Origin: Cyanobacteria bacterium FACHB-502
GTDB lineage: Bacteria > Cyanobacteriota > Cyanobacteriia > Elainellales > Elainellaceae
Direction: 5' to 3'
Assembly: GCA_014695325.1 (NCBI GenBank)
Contig: JACJNZ010000052.1
Span: forward strand, 1-64,000
Length of the DNA stretch: 64,000 bases
The notes under the pieces were generated by a model. The model was not told the origin of the DNA and made no database searches. It saw only the letters and a list, made by a program, of their open reading frames with translations. The translations under genes were made by a program, and so were the position numbers. This document shows positions 1-8,570 of this stretch, one piece after another. The stretch's first letter is position 1, and each line of letters begins with the position of its first letter.

Positions 1-55
1 CTGCCTCGATTGCTTTAGTGCGGAGGTCGTAGCTGTAGGGGGCGGACATGACCAT
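1..55 (-). CDS. IS630-family transposase, N-terminal fragment (runs off left edge)
   Basis: Read on the minus strand from an ATG at 55, with a second ATG at 49, the peptide runs M-V-M-S-A-P-Y-S-Y-D-L-R-T-K-A-I-E-A before the window edge. The SAPYSYDLR..AIE start is the usual beginning of the helix-turn-helix domain of IS630/Tc1-type transposases common in cyanobacteria. Only 18 residues are visible, so neither the catalytic DDE domain nor intactness can be judged. Identity rests on recognising this N-terminal signature. No terminal inverted repeat could be fixed in the adjoining bases. Confidence 0.7.
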   Translation of the reverse strand, partial: MVMSAPYSYDLRTKAIEA

Positions 56-375
56 TTCCCAACTCTCTTCTAGCCTCTATGTTACTGTCCTATCTCTGTT
101 GCGTAGGGCTATAAAATAACGGCTCGACAAGTGCCTTTAATCTTTGTCTTTGCAATTCCTGGTATCGTCCCTTTGGAAGCGCAATGCAGAATGCCGAAGT
201 CGATCACCCCTGTAAGAGTCGTTTTTGCAGGAAAGCTTCCTATGTAGTCACTACAGGAACGCAAAGGGACGCAAGGGGACGCAAGGGGACAATGTTACCT
301 TGACTTGTTTCTGGGTACTCTAAGCCTAAATTCAGCACGGTATCGTCGCTGATCTATATTTCAGGGGAACGTCCC
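56..375. other. Non-coding stretch with 10-bp triple repeat and a palindrome
   Basis: No gene was seen between the transposase start and the small membrane protein. The stretch holds a 13-bp odd palindrome (TGTAGT-C-ACTACA, 243-255) and, right after it, three tandem 10-bp units of the form GCAA(A/G)GGGAC at 261-290. The outer end of the IS630-type element should lie in this region but was not located. The promoter of the downstream small gene is presumably here. Confidence 0.5.
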
Positions 376-588
376 ATGAGCAAGCGTGTGAGCCGACCGT
401 CCCGAAGGGGAAACAGCTTTGCATCAATTTCTGACCCGCAGGCTAAAGAGAAGATTGAGCAATTTCGCCAGGAGCTAGGTCAACAGATCGATCACGCGAT
501 CGATCACCACGAATTCAAGATGGTTTACATCGGCATTGCAACCTTGGTGCTGTTTGCTGGCGTGATTTATGCTGCCTGGAAGTTCTAG
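376..588 (+). CDS. Small single-pass membrane protein, function unknown
   Basis: A 70-residue protein with ATG at 376, preceded by an AGGGGAA ribosome-binding site. The N-terminal third is basic and rich in Ser/Arg. A charged, probably helical middle follows (KEKIEQFRQELGQQID), then a C-terminal hydrophobic segment of about 20 residues (YIGIATLVLFAGVIYAAW). This looks like a tail-anchored or single-pass membrane protein. No family was recognised. It lies 48 bp upstream of devB on the same strand and might be co-transcribed with it, but nothing shows a functional link. Confidence 0.6.
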   Translation: MSKRVSRPSRRGNSFASISDPQAKEKIEQFRQELGQQIDHAIDHHEFKMVYIGIATLVLFAGVIYAAWKF

Positions 589-636
589 AGCCGTTTCCTG
601 AAACTTCCTCAAACAATTTATTACCAATAGGCGATT

Positions 637-1821
637 ATGCAGAAGCAGTTTGCGAGAGTGCAGGGATACTGGCTCGTTTTAGCAATCGGCTGTATGGGAA
701 TGGGAGTCTGGGCAGTTCAGCGGATTGCAGTACCGAGTCGTGCATCTGTCGAAACACCCGTGACCGCTCCTCAGCCGATTCGGGCAGTTGCCACCCTTGG
801 ACGTATTGAGCCGGAAAGCTCGATTATCAAAGTTTCAGTTGCCAACGCCAGGGATAGTCGAGTCAATCGCTTGCTGGTGGCAGAAGGCGATCAGGTTCAA
901 GCCGGGCAGGTGATTGCGATTTTGCAGGGGCTAGAGAAACAGCAGGCTGCGGTGATCGAAGCTGAAAATAGCGTGGCGATCGAGCAGGCAAAGTTGAAGC
1001 AGGTTCAGGCAGGTAGCAGCAATTCCAGTCAGATCCGGGCACAGCAGGCTGCGATTGTCCGACTCCAAGCGGAACTGAACACAGACACCGTCGCGAAACA
1101 GGCATCCCTACGTCGAGCTGAAGTCGAGCTACAAAATGCTCAAACGACTTACAATCGATACGCTCAACTGTTTGAGCAGGGGGCAATTAGCGCAGCGACA
1201 TTAGATGGCTATCGCAGAAACTACCGCACCTCCCAGACCCAAGTGACCGAGGCACAAGCAGAGTTAGCGAATACGATCGCAACCCTCAATGCCCAGATCA
1301 TTCAAGCAAAAGCAACCCTGAACAACTTATCAGAAGTGCGCCCGGTGGATGTTACAGTGCCCCAGGCACAAGTCCGCTATGCCATTAGCAAACTTGCCAG
1401 CGAACAAGCCGAACTTGAAGATTATTATGTTCGCGCTCCGGCCGCCGGACAAATCCTCAAAATTAACACTCAGATTGGCGAGCAGGTTGACTCGGAAGCG
1501 GGTATTGTCGATTTGGGACAAACCGATCGCATGGCAGTCATCGCAGAAGTGTATGAAACTGATGTTCCTAAGATCAAAACTGGGCAACGGGCAACGATCG
1601 CCAGCGAAAATGGTGGCTTTACTGAGGAATTAAAGGGAACGGTCGAACAGATTGGCTTACAGGTAAAAAAGGTAGATATTCTCGACACTGATCCTGCTGC
1701 CAATAGCAATGCACGAGTCGTAGAAGTCAAAATTCGCCTGGATGCTCAATCAAGCGAGCAAGTTGCAGGATTGACCTATATGCAGGTGAGAGTCAAAATT
1801 CACCGGGATAAAGCCGATTGA
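637..1821 (+). CDS. devB: DevB-type ABC exporter membrane fusion (HlyD-like) subunit
   Basis: A 394-residue periplasmic adaptor of the HlyD/DevB family. It has an N-terminal signal-anchor (about residues 10-27), then a biotinyl-lipoyl-like half domain with LLVAEGDQVQAGQVIAIL (about 80-100). A long Gln/Ala-rich coiled coil follows (about 110-250), then the second lipoyl half (VRAPAAGQILKINTQIGEQV) and a beta-barrel region. In the family it joins an inner-membrane DevC/DevA ABC transporter to a TolC-like outer-membrane channel. In heterocystous relatives the complex exports envelope glycolipids; the substrate here is unknown. Gene order devB-devC-devA on one strand supports the call. Confidence 0.88.
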   Translation: MQKQFARVQGYWLVLAIGCMGMGVWAVQRIAVPSRASVETPVTAPQPIRAVATLGRIEPESSIIKVSVANARDSRVNRLLVAEGDQVQAGQVIAILQGLEKQQAAVIEAENSVAIEQAKLKQVQAGSSNSSQIRAQQAAIVRLQAELNTDTVAKQASLRRAEVELQNAQTTYNRYAQLFEQGAISAATLDGYRRNYRTSQTQVTEAQAELANTIATLNAQIIQAKATLNNLSEVRPVDVTVPQAQVRYAISKLASEQAELEDYYVRAPAAGQILKINTQIGEQVDSEAGIVDLGQTDRMAVIAEVYETDVPKIKTGQRATIASENGGFTEELKGTVEQIGLQVKKVDILDTDPAANSNARVVEVKIRLDAQSSEQVAGLTYMQVRVKIHRDKAD

Positions 1822-1824
1822 TCC

Positions 1825-1945
1825 GAACCGTTTCCCTAGCGGGGCAATTCTGCGAGGAAGCGAGCCAATGACGCTCACGCTCAAAGTCACCTATTGACGG
1901 GAAATTGAGGAGGCGATGCAGCACCTTTGACACGCTTGAAGACAC
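1825..1945 (+). repeat. Degenerate copy of the palindromic dispersed repeat (copy A)
   Basis: The devB-devC gap contains a diverged copy of the repeat described at 7804-7940. The core at 1880-1921 reads CTCAAAGTCACCTATTGACG, then GGAAATTGAGGAGGCGATGCAG, aligning with the CAAAGTCCCCCA..TGGGGGATTTAGGGGGCGATGTAG consensus. The upstream AATTCTGCGAGGAAGCGAGCC part aligns with AATTCTAGGRGRAACCGAGC. The copy lies between genes of one operon, so it is probably transcribed. Confidence 0.6.
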
Positions 1946-2021
1946 TTCCTCGTCCGATCGATTGGCAGAAATATACAGCGTTTTCTGCACTTTTCGATAT
2001 TCCACTTTTGCCTCGATACCT

Positions 2022-3200
2022 ATGCAAATTTCTAAACCATTCAAGTTCAGTTTACCGAAGGAAATCCCGCTGGCGTGGTCGCAGTTGTCTCATCAGAAGG
2101 TGCGGCTGCTGGTTGCAATCTCAGGAATTTCGTTTGCAAATATTCTGATTTTTATGCAGCTTGGCTTTCGCGCTACCATGTTCGATGGCGTGACTCGCTT
2201 TCCCGAAAATGTTCAGGGAGATTTGTTTTTAGTGAATCGCAACTCGAAATTTTTGGGTAATCAATCTTTTCCCAAAGATCAGCTTTATCGGGTTAGCGCG
2301 ATCGACGCTATTGAAGCCGCAAAACCGCTTTATTACACGCAAACGTCCTGGGTAAATCCCTGGAATAAGGAAGTCACTGATGTCACTGTGATCGCATTTA
2401 ATCCGGCTCAGCCCGTGATGAACCTCCCTGCGATTAATCAACAGTTGGTGCAAATTGAGCAGCCTGACACGGTGCTGTTCGATCGCAAATCTCTGTCTTC
2501 ACTGGGTTCAGTAGGTCAGGCGTTTGAGCAGGGCGAGACGGTCTCGACGGAGGTAGGCGATCGACAAATTTGGGTCGGTGGGCTATTTTCAATGGGGAGC
2601 AGCCTGTTTAAGCGGGGTCATGTCGTCACCAGTGATCTGAACTATCTGCGTTTGTTTGGTGAAGCGGGTGCGGATAACATTCATGCAGGAGTTTTGACGT
2701 TAGAGCCAGATGCGAATCCGGTTGAAGTCATTGCCCAGCTTCAAACCATCTTGCCAGAAGACGTTGCGATACTCAACCATCAGGAACTCATCGCGCTCGA
2801 AAATCGCTACTGGTCAAATCAGCCGCCTGGAATCATCTTTAACTTTGGAACCATTATGGGTTTTGTGGTAGGGGTGATTATTGTGTACCAGGTGCTTTAT
2901 ACCGACGTAAACGAGCATTTGCCGGAATATGCCACGCTAAAGGCGATCGGCTACTCAGATAATCAACTGCTTGTCGTGGTGTTTCAAGAAGCCATTATTC
3001 TAGCGGTGCTGGGTTTTCTGCCCGGATTTGGCTGCTCGATCGCGCTTTACGGAGTGCTGGGAAATTTAACCCAGCTTGCAGTGGTAATGCGGTTTGATGT
3101 TGCGTTGCAAGTGTTCATTCTCACAGTGCTGATGTGTATGATTTCAGCCGCGATTACAGTTCGCAAATTGCGATCGGCTGATCCCGCAGATGTTTTCTAA
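2022..3200 (+). CDS. devC: DevC-type ABC exporter permease
   Basis: Inner-membrane permease of the DevBCA (MacB/FtsX-like) exporter. I start it at ATG 2022 (MQISKPFKFSLPKEIPLAW), because DevC proteins begin shortly before the IPLAW.QL...R.LVA motif and the upstream in-frame extension lies in repeat sequence; this gives 392 residues. Features are one N-terminal membrane helix (VRLLVAISGISFANILIFMQLGF), a large periplasmic domain (about 50-260), and three C-terminal helices around IIFNFGTIMGFVVGVIIVYQ, EAIILAVLGFLPGFGCSI and ALQVFILTVLMCMISAAI. This is the topology expected for the family. Confidence 0.88.
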   Translation: MQISKPFKFSLPKEIPLAWSQLSHQKVRLLVAISGISFANILIFMQLGFRATMFDGVTRFPENVQGDLFLVNRNSKFLGNQSFPKDQLYRVSAIDAIEAAKPLYYTQTSWVNPWNKEVTDVTVIAFNPAQPVMNLPAINQQLVQIEQPDTVLFDRKSLSSLGSVGQAFEQGETVSTEVGDRQIWVGGLFSMGSSLFKRGHVVTSDLNYLRLFGEAGADNIHAGVLTLEPDANPVEVIAQLQTILPEDVAILNHQELIALENRYWSNQPPGIIFNFGTIMGFVVGVIIVYQVLYTDVNEHLPEYATLKAIGYSDNQLLVVVFQEAIILAVLGFLPGFGCSIALYGVLGNLTQLAVVMRFDVALQVFILTVLMCMISAAITVRKLRSADPADVF

Positions 3201-3263
3201 GTTGTTTTCCTCATTATTCTTTGTTGATTGTCTCGCTCTGTCACTTTCTTCTCAGCATTATTT

Positions 3264-4007
3264 ATGCCACTGTCCGCAATTTCGGTTCGTCAGCTTCATC
3301 ACGTTTATGGAAAAGGCAATCTCCGTAAACCTGTTTTGATCGATATTAATCTCGATATTTTTGCAGGTGAAATTGTCATTCTCACGGGCCCATCTGGAAG
3401 CGGTAAAACGACGCTGTTAAGCTTAATGGGCGGATTGCGATCGGTGCAGGAAGGCAGCTTAAAGGTGCTGGGGCAGGAGCTACAGGGAGCGAAGAAACGC
3501 CAGCTTGTGCAGGTTCGCAGTCGGATTGGCTATATTTTTCAAGCACATAACTTACTCGACTGTTTAACTGCCCAGGAAAATGTCCGAATGTCGCTGCGCC
3601 TGCACCCCGAAATTTCATTTGAGGAACGAACGCGCCGCTGTGTAGAAATGCTGGAAGCCGTTGGGCTGGGTCAGCGCATAAACTACTATCCCGATAGTCT
3701 TTCGGGCGGGCAAAAGCAGCGAGTGGCGATCGCCCGTGCCCTGGTGAGTCAGCCTCAGCTCGTGCTGGCAGATGAACCAACGGCTGCGCTGGATAGTAAA
3801 TCGGGACGGGATGTGGTGGAAATTTTGCAGCGGCTTGCCAAAGAGCAGGGCTGTACGATTCTGCTGGTGACGCATGACAACCGCATTTTGGATATTGCCG
3901 ATCGAATTATTCACATGGAGGACGGTCAGCTTATTCAAAATGTCAGTTCTATTGAAAGTAACAGCTCATCACCAAACTATTCTCCTGCACTGGCTGAATC
4001 TGCCTGA
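3264..4007 (+). CDS. devA: DevA-type ABC exporter ATP-binding protein
   Basis: Cytoplasmic ATPase of the exporter. The ATG at 3264 (MPLSAISVRQLHHVYGKG) is preferred over the upstream TTG at 3228 because the family starts just before the A-loop; this gives 247 residues. Visible motifs are Walker A GPSGSGKTT, Q-loop at IFQAHNLL, signature LSGGQKQR, Walker B LVLADEPTAALD, and H-loop VTHD. It follows devC by 63 bp and closes the operon. Just after the stop are two near-copies of a GGAATCTGCCTGAA-type unit (about 3992-4030). No terminator was clear. Confidence 0.9.
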   Translation: MPLSAISVRQLHHVYGKGNLRKPVLIDINLDIFAGEIVILTGPSGSGKTTLLSLMGGLRSVQEGSLKVLGQELQGAKKRQLVQVRSRIGYIFQAHNLLDCLTAQENVRMSLRLHPEISFEERTRRCVEMLEAVGLGQRINYYPDSLSGGQKQRVAIARALVSQPQLVLADEPTAALDSKSGRDVVEILQRLAKEQGCTILLVTHDNRILDIADRIIHMEDGQLIQNVSSIESNSSSPNYSPALAESA

Positions 4008-4310
4008 ACCTGCCGGAATCTGCCTGAATTGACACTTCGATTAAGCTTTTCAGCCTTAGAAATTGAACCCATTTATTCCTGAAACCGCACGGGTTGCGCC
4101 CTTTCTTAAGGACGAGTCGCCAACTGAATTGCAGATAAAAATCAACCGAAATGCTACTTCAATGCTCATTCTGGGAACTCTGCTGAACAGCAATTTCTCA
4201 ACAACATTGTGCGGCAACTTACTCTTTTCTACTCCTTCAAACTCTTCTAGCAAACGCATTGAAGGAGATGAATTTCACGCTGCTAAACACTATCGGTTAG
4301 GAGATTCCCT

Positions 4311-5363
4311 ATGCTTAAAAACTTTTGGTATGCCGTTGAATTTAGTGCTGCTGTGCGTGACCAGCCCCGACAGGTCCGGCTCATGGGTCAGGATTATGTG
4401 CTATACCGCGATCGCCAGGGGCAGGTGATTGCCTTAATCGATCGCTGTATTCACCGGGGAGCTGCTTTATCAGGTGGATGGGTCGAGGGAGACTGTATTC
4501 GCTGTCCCTATCACGGCTGGCGTTACGCAAGCGACGGCAAGTGTGTGGAAGTGCCTGCGGATCAGACGGGTGTGCCAATTCCGAAGCGGGCAAAGGTCGA
4601 GCCTTTCTCGGTGGAAGAGCGCTACGGATTTATCTGGCTATTTGTGGGCGATTTGCCATCGGAGCAGCGTCCTCCGATTCCTCCGTTTCCAGAGTTTGAT
4701 GATCCGGCATGGCGCAGTGTCAGCGGCGAATATACCTGGAACGCGCACTATACTCGCGTGGTTGAGAGCGGTCTGGATAGCTCCCATGCGCCTTTTGTGC
4801 ATTCCGTGTTCTTTCATCACCGAAATGATGCCGAAGTACCACCCTACGAGGTGCAAATTGATGACTGGACTGCTACGGCTAAAACCATTTCCAAGCCGCC
4901 GAAGCGAGCGGGGCTACTAAAGCTGATTGTGAAGCGCGATCGTCCTTTTTCCAGTGCAACTCTAACGGTTCACCTGCCCAACATTAATCGCATTCACTTG
5001 GACTTTAACTACCGGGGATTTCAATACATTTACTTTGCCAGCAATATTCCGATCGATGAACACACCACTTTAACCAAGTGGATTGGACTGCGAAACTTCC
5101 TGACACAGCCCTGGGCAGACTGGAATTCTCGCAAAAACACCAATGACACTTATTACGAAGACAAGGCTGTGATTGAAAGCCAGGTTCCGAAGGTCGTGCC
5201 GCTCACCGGAGAAATCTTGATTGCTTCGGATAGTCTTCAGCTTGCCTACCGGAAACTGCTGCGGAAATATGTCGAGCAGGGCTGGGCAATCGGGGATTAC
5301 GGAATTCCGACAGGATTGATTGAGACAAACGGGAAACAGGCAGCAGTGGTGACAGCAGGATAG
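4311..5363 (+). CDS. Rieske-type aromatic ring-hydroxylating oxygenase, alpha subunit (first of tandem pair)
   Basis: A 350-residue Rieske non-heme iron oxygenase with a GGAG site before the ATG. The Rieske [2Fe-2S] ligands are C46-I-H48 and C65-P-Y-H68, followed by GWRY. The mononuclear iron site is D156-x2-H159-x4-H164 (LDSSHAPFVH). The position usually occupied by Asn in the E-N-x-x-D motif is Ser153 here (ESGLD), unlike the next gene. Cyanobacterial relatives include pheophorbide a oxygenase-like and VanA-like enzymes, but the substrate cannot be assigned. No ferredoxin or reductase partner is adjacent. The 300 bp upstream hold only spurious frames. Confidence 0.85.
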   Translation: MLKNFWYAVEFSAAVRDQPRQVRLMGQDYVLYRDRQGQVIALIDRCIHRGAALSGGWVEGDCIRCPYHGWRYASDGKCVEVPADQTGVPIPKRAKVEPFSVEERYGFIWLFVGDLPSEQRPPIPPFPEFDDPAWRSVSGEYTWNAHYTRVVESGLDSSHAPFVHSVFFHHRNDAEVPPYEVQIDDWTATAKTISKPPKRAGLLKLIVKRDRPFSSATLTVHLPNINRIHLDFNYRGFQYIYFASNIPIDEHTTLTKWIGLRNFLTQPWADWNSRKNTNDTYYEDKAVIESQVPKVVPLTGEILIASDSLQLAYRKLLRKYVEQGWAIGDYGIPTGLIETNGKQAAVVTAG

Positions 5364-5408
5364 CTCGATCGGTGAAAAAAACGTGCAAGAAAACGCGAAG
5401 GAAAATAG

Positions 5409-6446
5409 ATGATGCTAAAGAATTTTTGGTATGCTGTCGAGCTGAGCCATGAGGTTACTTCAGCCCCAAAGCCGCTGAAACTGATGGGTAAAGAGTATGT
5501 CCTGTATCGGCATCAGGGGCAGGTCGTTGCGCTCGATAATCAGTGCGCTCATCGGGGAGCAAGTTTGGCAATGGGCTGGACAGAAGGAAACTGTATTCGC
5601 TGTCCCTATCATGGCTGGCGCTACGAGGCAGATGGACGGTGCAGTCATATTCCGGCAGATTCAGCTCAAACCCCGATTCCTAAGCGGGCGCGGGTTCAAT
5701 CGTATCCAATCCAGGAGAAATATGATCTGGTCTGGATGTTTGTCGGAGACCTGGATTTGCCTGCCGATCGCCGTCCGCCGATTCCTGACTTTCCCCAGTT
5801 TGAATCTCCAGAGCGGCCCCCCGCTTTTAGCCGCTATACGTTTAACGCCCACTTCACCCGTACTATGGAAAACGGGATTGATGCTGCCCATGCACTGTAT
5901 GTTCATCAAGGGGCGATCGGCACGAGCAAGGCTCCGCAAAACACCCAGATCGAAGACTATGAAGTTGAGATCAGTGAGTATGAAATGACGGCGAGCCTGG
6001 AGATCAAGGTGAATCGTTTAAATGGCCTGATGCGGTTTGTGATGCAACAAGACGACCCCGATGCGCGGAAAGGTTATCGGTTTGCTCTGCCCAATATCAC
6101 TTACTCTTCGGTGCAATTTGGTCGCTTTAAGTTAGAAAGCATTCTCGCTCACATTCCGGTCGATGACACCACAACGATCGTCAAGTCAGTCAATATTCGT
6201 AACTTCCTGAACAATATGCCGATTCTTGATCATTGGCTCGATCGCCATACGGCGCAGGTCGGCAATAACATTTTGCAGGAAGACGATGTGGTGGTGAAAA
6301 CCCAGTTTCCTCGCTATGCACCCTACAACGAAATGGGACGCGAACTGCTAGTCGCTTCAGATGCAACCCTGATCGCTTACCGCAAACTGCTGAAAAAATA
6401 TGCCGATCACCCTGTGATTCTGGAGCAGCCGGAAATCATGGTTTAG
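5409..6446 (+). CDS. Rieske-type aromatic ring-hydroxylating oxygenase, alpha subunit (second of tandem pair)
   Basis: A 345-residue paralogue of the preceding gene, 45 bp downstream, with GAAGGAAAA as a likely ribosome-binding site. ATGs at 5409 and 5412 are both possible. Rieske ligands are C46-x-H48 and C65-x2-H68. The iron site is the canonical E-N-G-I-D-A-A-H-A-L-Y-V-H (N155, D158, H161, H166). Both proteins begin with LKNFWYAVE and share the MG(K/Q)(E/D)YVLYR block, so they arose by duplication. An MFS exporter follows on the same strand. The natural substrate is not visible from sequence. Confidence 0.87.
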   Translation: MMLKNFWYAVELSHEVTSAPKPLKLMGKEYVLYRHQGQVVALDNQCAHRGASLAMGWTEGNCIRCPYHGWRYEADGRCSHIPADSAQTPIPKRARVQSYPIQEKYDLVWMFVGDLDLPADRRPPIPDFPQFESPERPPAFSRYTFNAHFTRTMENGIDAAHALYVHQGAIGTSKAPQNTQIEDYEVEISEYEMTASLEIKVNRLNGLMRFVMQQDDPDARKGYRFALPNITYSSVQFGRFKLESILAHIPVDDTTTIVKSVNIRNFLNNMPILDHWLDRHTAQVGNNILQEDDVVVKTQFPRYAPYNEMGRELLVASDATLIAYRKLLKKYADHPVILEQPEIMV

Positions 6447-6538
6447 GCGGCTGTTTGAGAAGAGGGCAGTGTAAGAGATTTAACACTGCTCAAACATTCT
6501 CGAATCAGTATTTTTCTTTTCCCTACGTGAGTTAATTT

Positions 6539-7762
6539 ATGTCTTCAAGTCCTCTCCCAGCAAAGGCACTTTCGATGCCTCGACTGCTGTTTATTTTCAT
6601 CACCATTTTGATCGACAAATTAGGGGAAAGTTTGATTTTTCCGATTTTACCCTTTCTGGTTGAACGGTTTCGATCGGATGCGTTTACGCTTGGTCTTTTA
6701 GCATCATCGTTTGCGATCGCTCAATTTATTGCCAGTCCCATTATTGGCGGATTGTCCGATCGCTATGGGCGTCGTCCGATTTTGCTTGTATGTGTTTTGG
6801 GAACAGCAGTTTCGTATTATCTATTCGGTTTTGCGGCAAGTTTGTGGATGCTATTTTTCTCTCGTGTGGTAGATGGAATCACGGGCGGAGTGGCGGCGAC
6901 AGCTCAAGCCTACATTGCCGATATTTCCTCGCCGGAAGATCGAGCGAAAAACTTCGGTTTAACAGGTGCAGCGTTTGGGCTAGGCTTCACGCTGGGTCCA
7001 GCATTGGGAGGTGTGCTGGCAAATATTAACCTGAATTTGCCTGTGTTTGTCGCAGGAACGATCGCTTTACTAAACTTCTGCCTGGGCTGGTTCGTCCTGC
7101 CAGAGTCGCTGGACAAAGAGCATCGCCGTCCTTTTACACGGCAAGATCTCAATCCCATCAGCCAATTGATCGATTTACTCAAAAATCCTCGGATTCAGGG
7201 ACTGCTGATTGCGTTCTTTATCTTTAACTTCGCGTTTGCGGGTTTTAGCAGTATTTTTGTGCTGTTCCTCAACGATCGCTACGGGTGGGGACCGAGTCAG
7301 GCAGCCGCCGTCTTTTTCTTTATTGGCATTGTCTCAACCGTGGTGCAAGGAGGGCTAATTCGTTCTCTGCTACCGCGCTTTGGCGAGTCTAAGCTGGCGA
7401 TCGGGGGGCTGGGGCTAGTGGCGATCGCCTTTGGCGGCATTGTTTTGATTCCGGCAAGGGGTCCGATTCTCGTGCCTGCGCTATACACAACTCAAGCTCT
7501 GTTGGCATTAGGCGTGGGGCTAATTATTCCTTCATTGCGGGGTCTGATCTCAAACCGCGTCTCGGATCAGGAGCAGGGCAAAACGCTGGGGGGCAACCAG
7601 GCACTCCAGAGTGTTGCGACGATTCTGGGTCCGCTATGGGCAGGCTGGGTGTTTGATCATTCTGGTGTGCTGTCACCCTTCTGGACGGGAGCATTTTTCA
7701 TGCTGATTGCGATCGGGTTTACCCTGATGAATTTGCCGCGTCGCCTGTCTGTTTCGTCCTGA
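6539..7762 (+). CDS. MFS transporter, DHA1/TetA-like drug:H+ antiporter family
   Basis: A 407-residue integral membrane protein with 12 predicted helices. The MFS motif A between helices 2 and 3 is GGLSDRYGRRP. Motif C-like glycines lie in GAAFGLGFTLGPALGG (helix 5 region), which is typical of the drug-proton antiporter-1 (TetA-like) branch. Position 93 bp downstream of the Rieske pair suggests a possible functional unit, with oxidation of a compound followed by efflux, but there is no proof of co-transcription. Substrate unknown. Confidence 0.82.
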   Translation: MSSSPLPAKALSMPRLLFIFITILIDKLGESLIFPILPFLVERFRSDAFTLGLLASSFAIAQFIASPIIGGLSDRYGRRPILLVCVLGTAVSYYLFGFAASLWMLFFSRVVDGITGGVAATAQAYIADISSPEDRAKNFGLTGAAFGLGFTLGPALGGVLANINLNLPVFVAGTIALLNFCLGWFVLPESLDKEHRRPFTRQDLNPISQLIDLLKNPRIQGLLIAFFIFNFAFAGFSSIFVLFLNDRYGWGPSQAAAVFFFIGIVSTVVQGGLIRSLLPRFGESKLAIGGLGLVAIAFGGIVLIPARGPILVPALYTTQALLALGVGLIIPSLRGLISNRVSDQEQGKTLGGNQALQSVATILGPLWAGWVFDHSGVLSPFWTGAFFMLIAIGFTLMNLPRRLSVSS

Positions 7763-7803
7763 TTTATCCAGCCTGCTTGAGACGTTGTTTAACAAAATTA
7801 TCA

Positions 7804-7940
7804 TGATTCCTCGAACTGCTCCCCGCACGGGCTAATTCTAGGGGAGCCGAGCTAACTCCGCTTACATTCAAAGTCCCCCAGCATTGGGGGATTTAGGGGG
7901 CGATGTAGGAGATTGGATACCTTTAAAGCGTCCTCTGGTT
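7804..7940 (+). repeat. Palindromic dispersed repeat (copy B, near-consensus)
   Basis: One of the best-preserved copies of the repeat family in this window. The core at 7867-7908 has a perfect inverted repeat (TCCCCCA-GCAT-TGGGGGA), followed by TTTAGGGGGCGATGTAGGAG. The left part includes CCCCGCACGGG and AATTCTAGGGGAGCCGAGC. Related copies are near 1825, 8011, 22014, 22128, 39911, 51131 (minus), 51250 and 58101 (minus, inside menC). It could fold as a strong hairpin in RNA or single-stranded DNA. Confidence 0.8.
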
Positions 7941-8010
7941 GATCCAGCTTGACTTAAAGAATGTTTAAGGATATTTGGCAAGCTATCGCTGTGATCTGAA
8001 CTGCCCCAGA

Positions 8011-8078
8011 ACTCCCTAACGCTGAAGGAAACCGAGCCTCCTTCCAATTTCAAAGATTCCCAGAGATGGAATTTTTTT
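8011..8078 (+). repeat. Partial degenerate copy of the dispersed repeat (copy H)
   Basis: The segment CTAACGCTGAAGGAAACCGAGCC followed by TTTCAAAGATTCCCAGAGATGGAATTTT aligns with the AGGAGGAACCGAGCC...CTCAAAGTCCCCCA consensus, but its palindrome has lost most of its G/C pairs. It lies only about 70 bp after copy B, in the gap upstream of the APC permease. Confidence 0.5.
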
Positions 8079-8126
8079 GCTTTTTGCGGATAAAGATTCC
8101 ATTGTTTTTATTTTCTATTGTCCTCG

Positions 8127-8166
8127 CTTTACCAATCTTTGCTTTACCAATCTTTGCTTTACATTG
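8127..8166 (+). repeat. 15-bp tandem repeat, about 2.6 copies
   Basis: The unit CTTTACCAATCTTTG occurs twice without mismatch (8127-8141, 8142-8156) and is followed by a partial third copy (CTTTACATTG). It lies in the AT-rich upstream region of the permease gene. No protein is encoded here. Confidence 0.8.
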
Positions 8167-8570
8167 TTTTTGATTTAATCGTGTCCTTCAACTTAAGTTA
8201 ATCGCCCAGCATAAACCCTGGTTACTAACGGCTTAATTTCGATCGCCTGGTTTAAAAAGTTCGCTTAATGCCGATCGCTGCCTCGGATTAGAATTTCGAT
8301 TTAGATTTAAGCCAAACGAAATATGACTTTCTATTCTTTTATCTCTACTCTTTTATAGATGACAGATTAAACGCTGGCTGATAAAGCTTTTGCACCTGAA
8401 AATGAACGATGAACCTTCCCTTCAACTTATCTATTAAAGCAGATAAATTTGTTAGTAAAAATAACCAGCTTGCAGTTAATTAGCAATCCCTTATACTGAT
8501 AAAACATTAATAAAGAAGCAGGATCGGAATAAGTCTCATTTTCAAAATTGTTAAAAGGTAATTGACTTTT

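Noticed and set aside
243-255. Palindrome TGTAGTCACTACA as an NtcA site
   Set aside because: The spacing differs from GTA-N8-TAC and the downstream gene has no nitrogen connection.
4063-4428. Open frame of 121 codons upstream of the first Rieske gene
   Set aside because: It overlaps the start of the well-supported Rieske gene in another frame and shows no recognisable family; treated as chance.
7867-7908. CCCCCA/TGGGGG hairpin as a transcription terminator
   Set aside because: No T-run follows, and the same sequence occurs in many unrelated positions, including inside menC; it is a dispersed repeat first.
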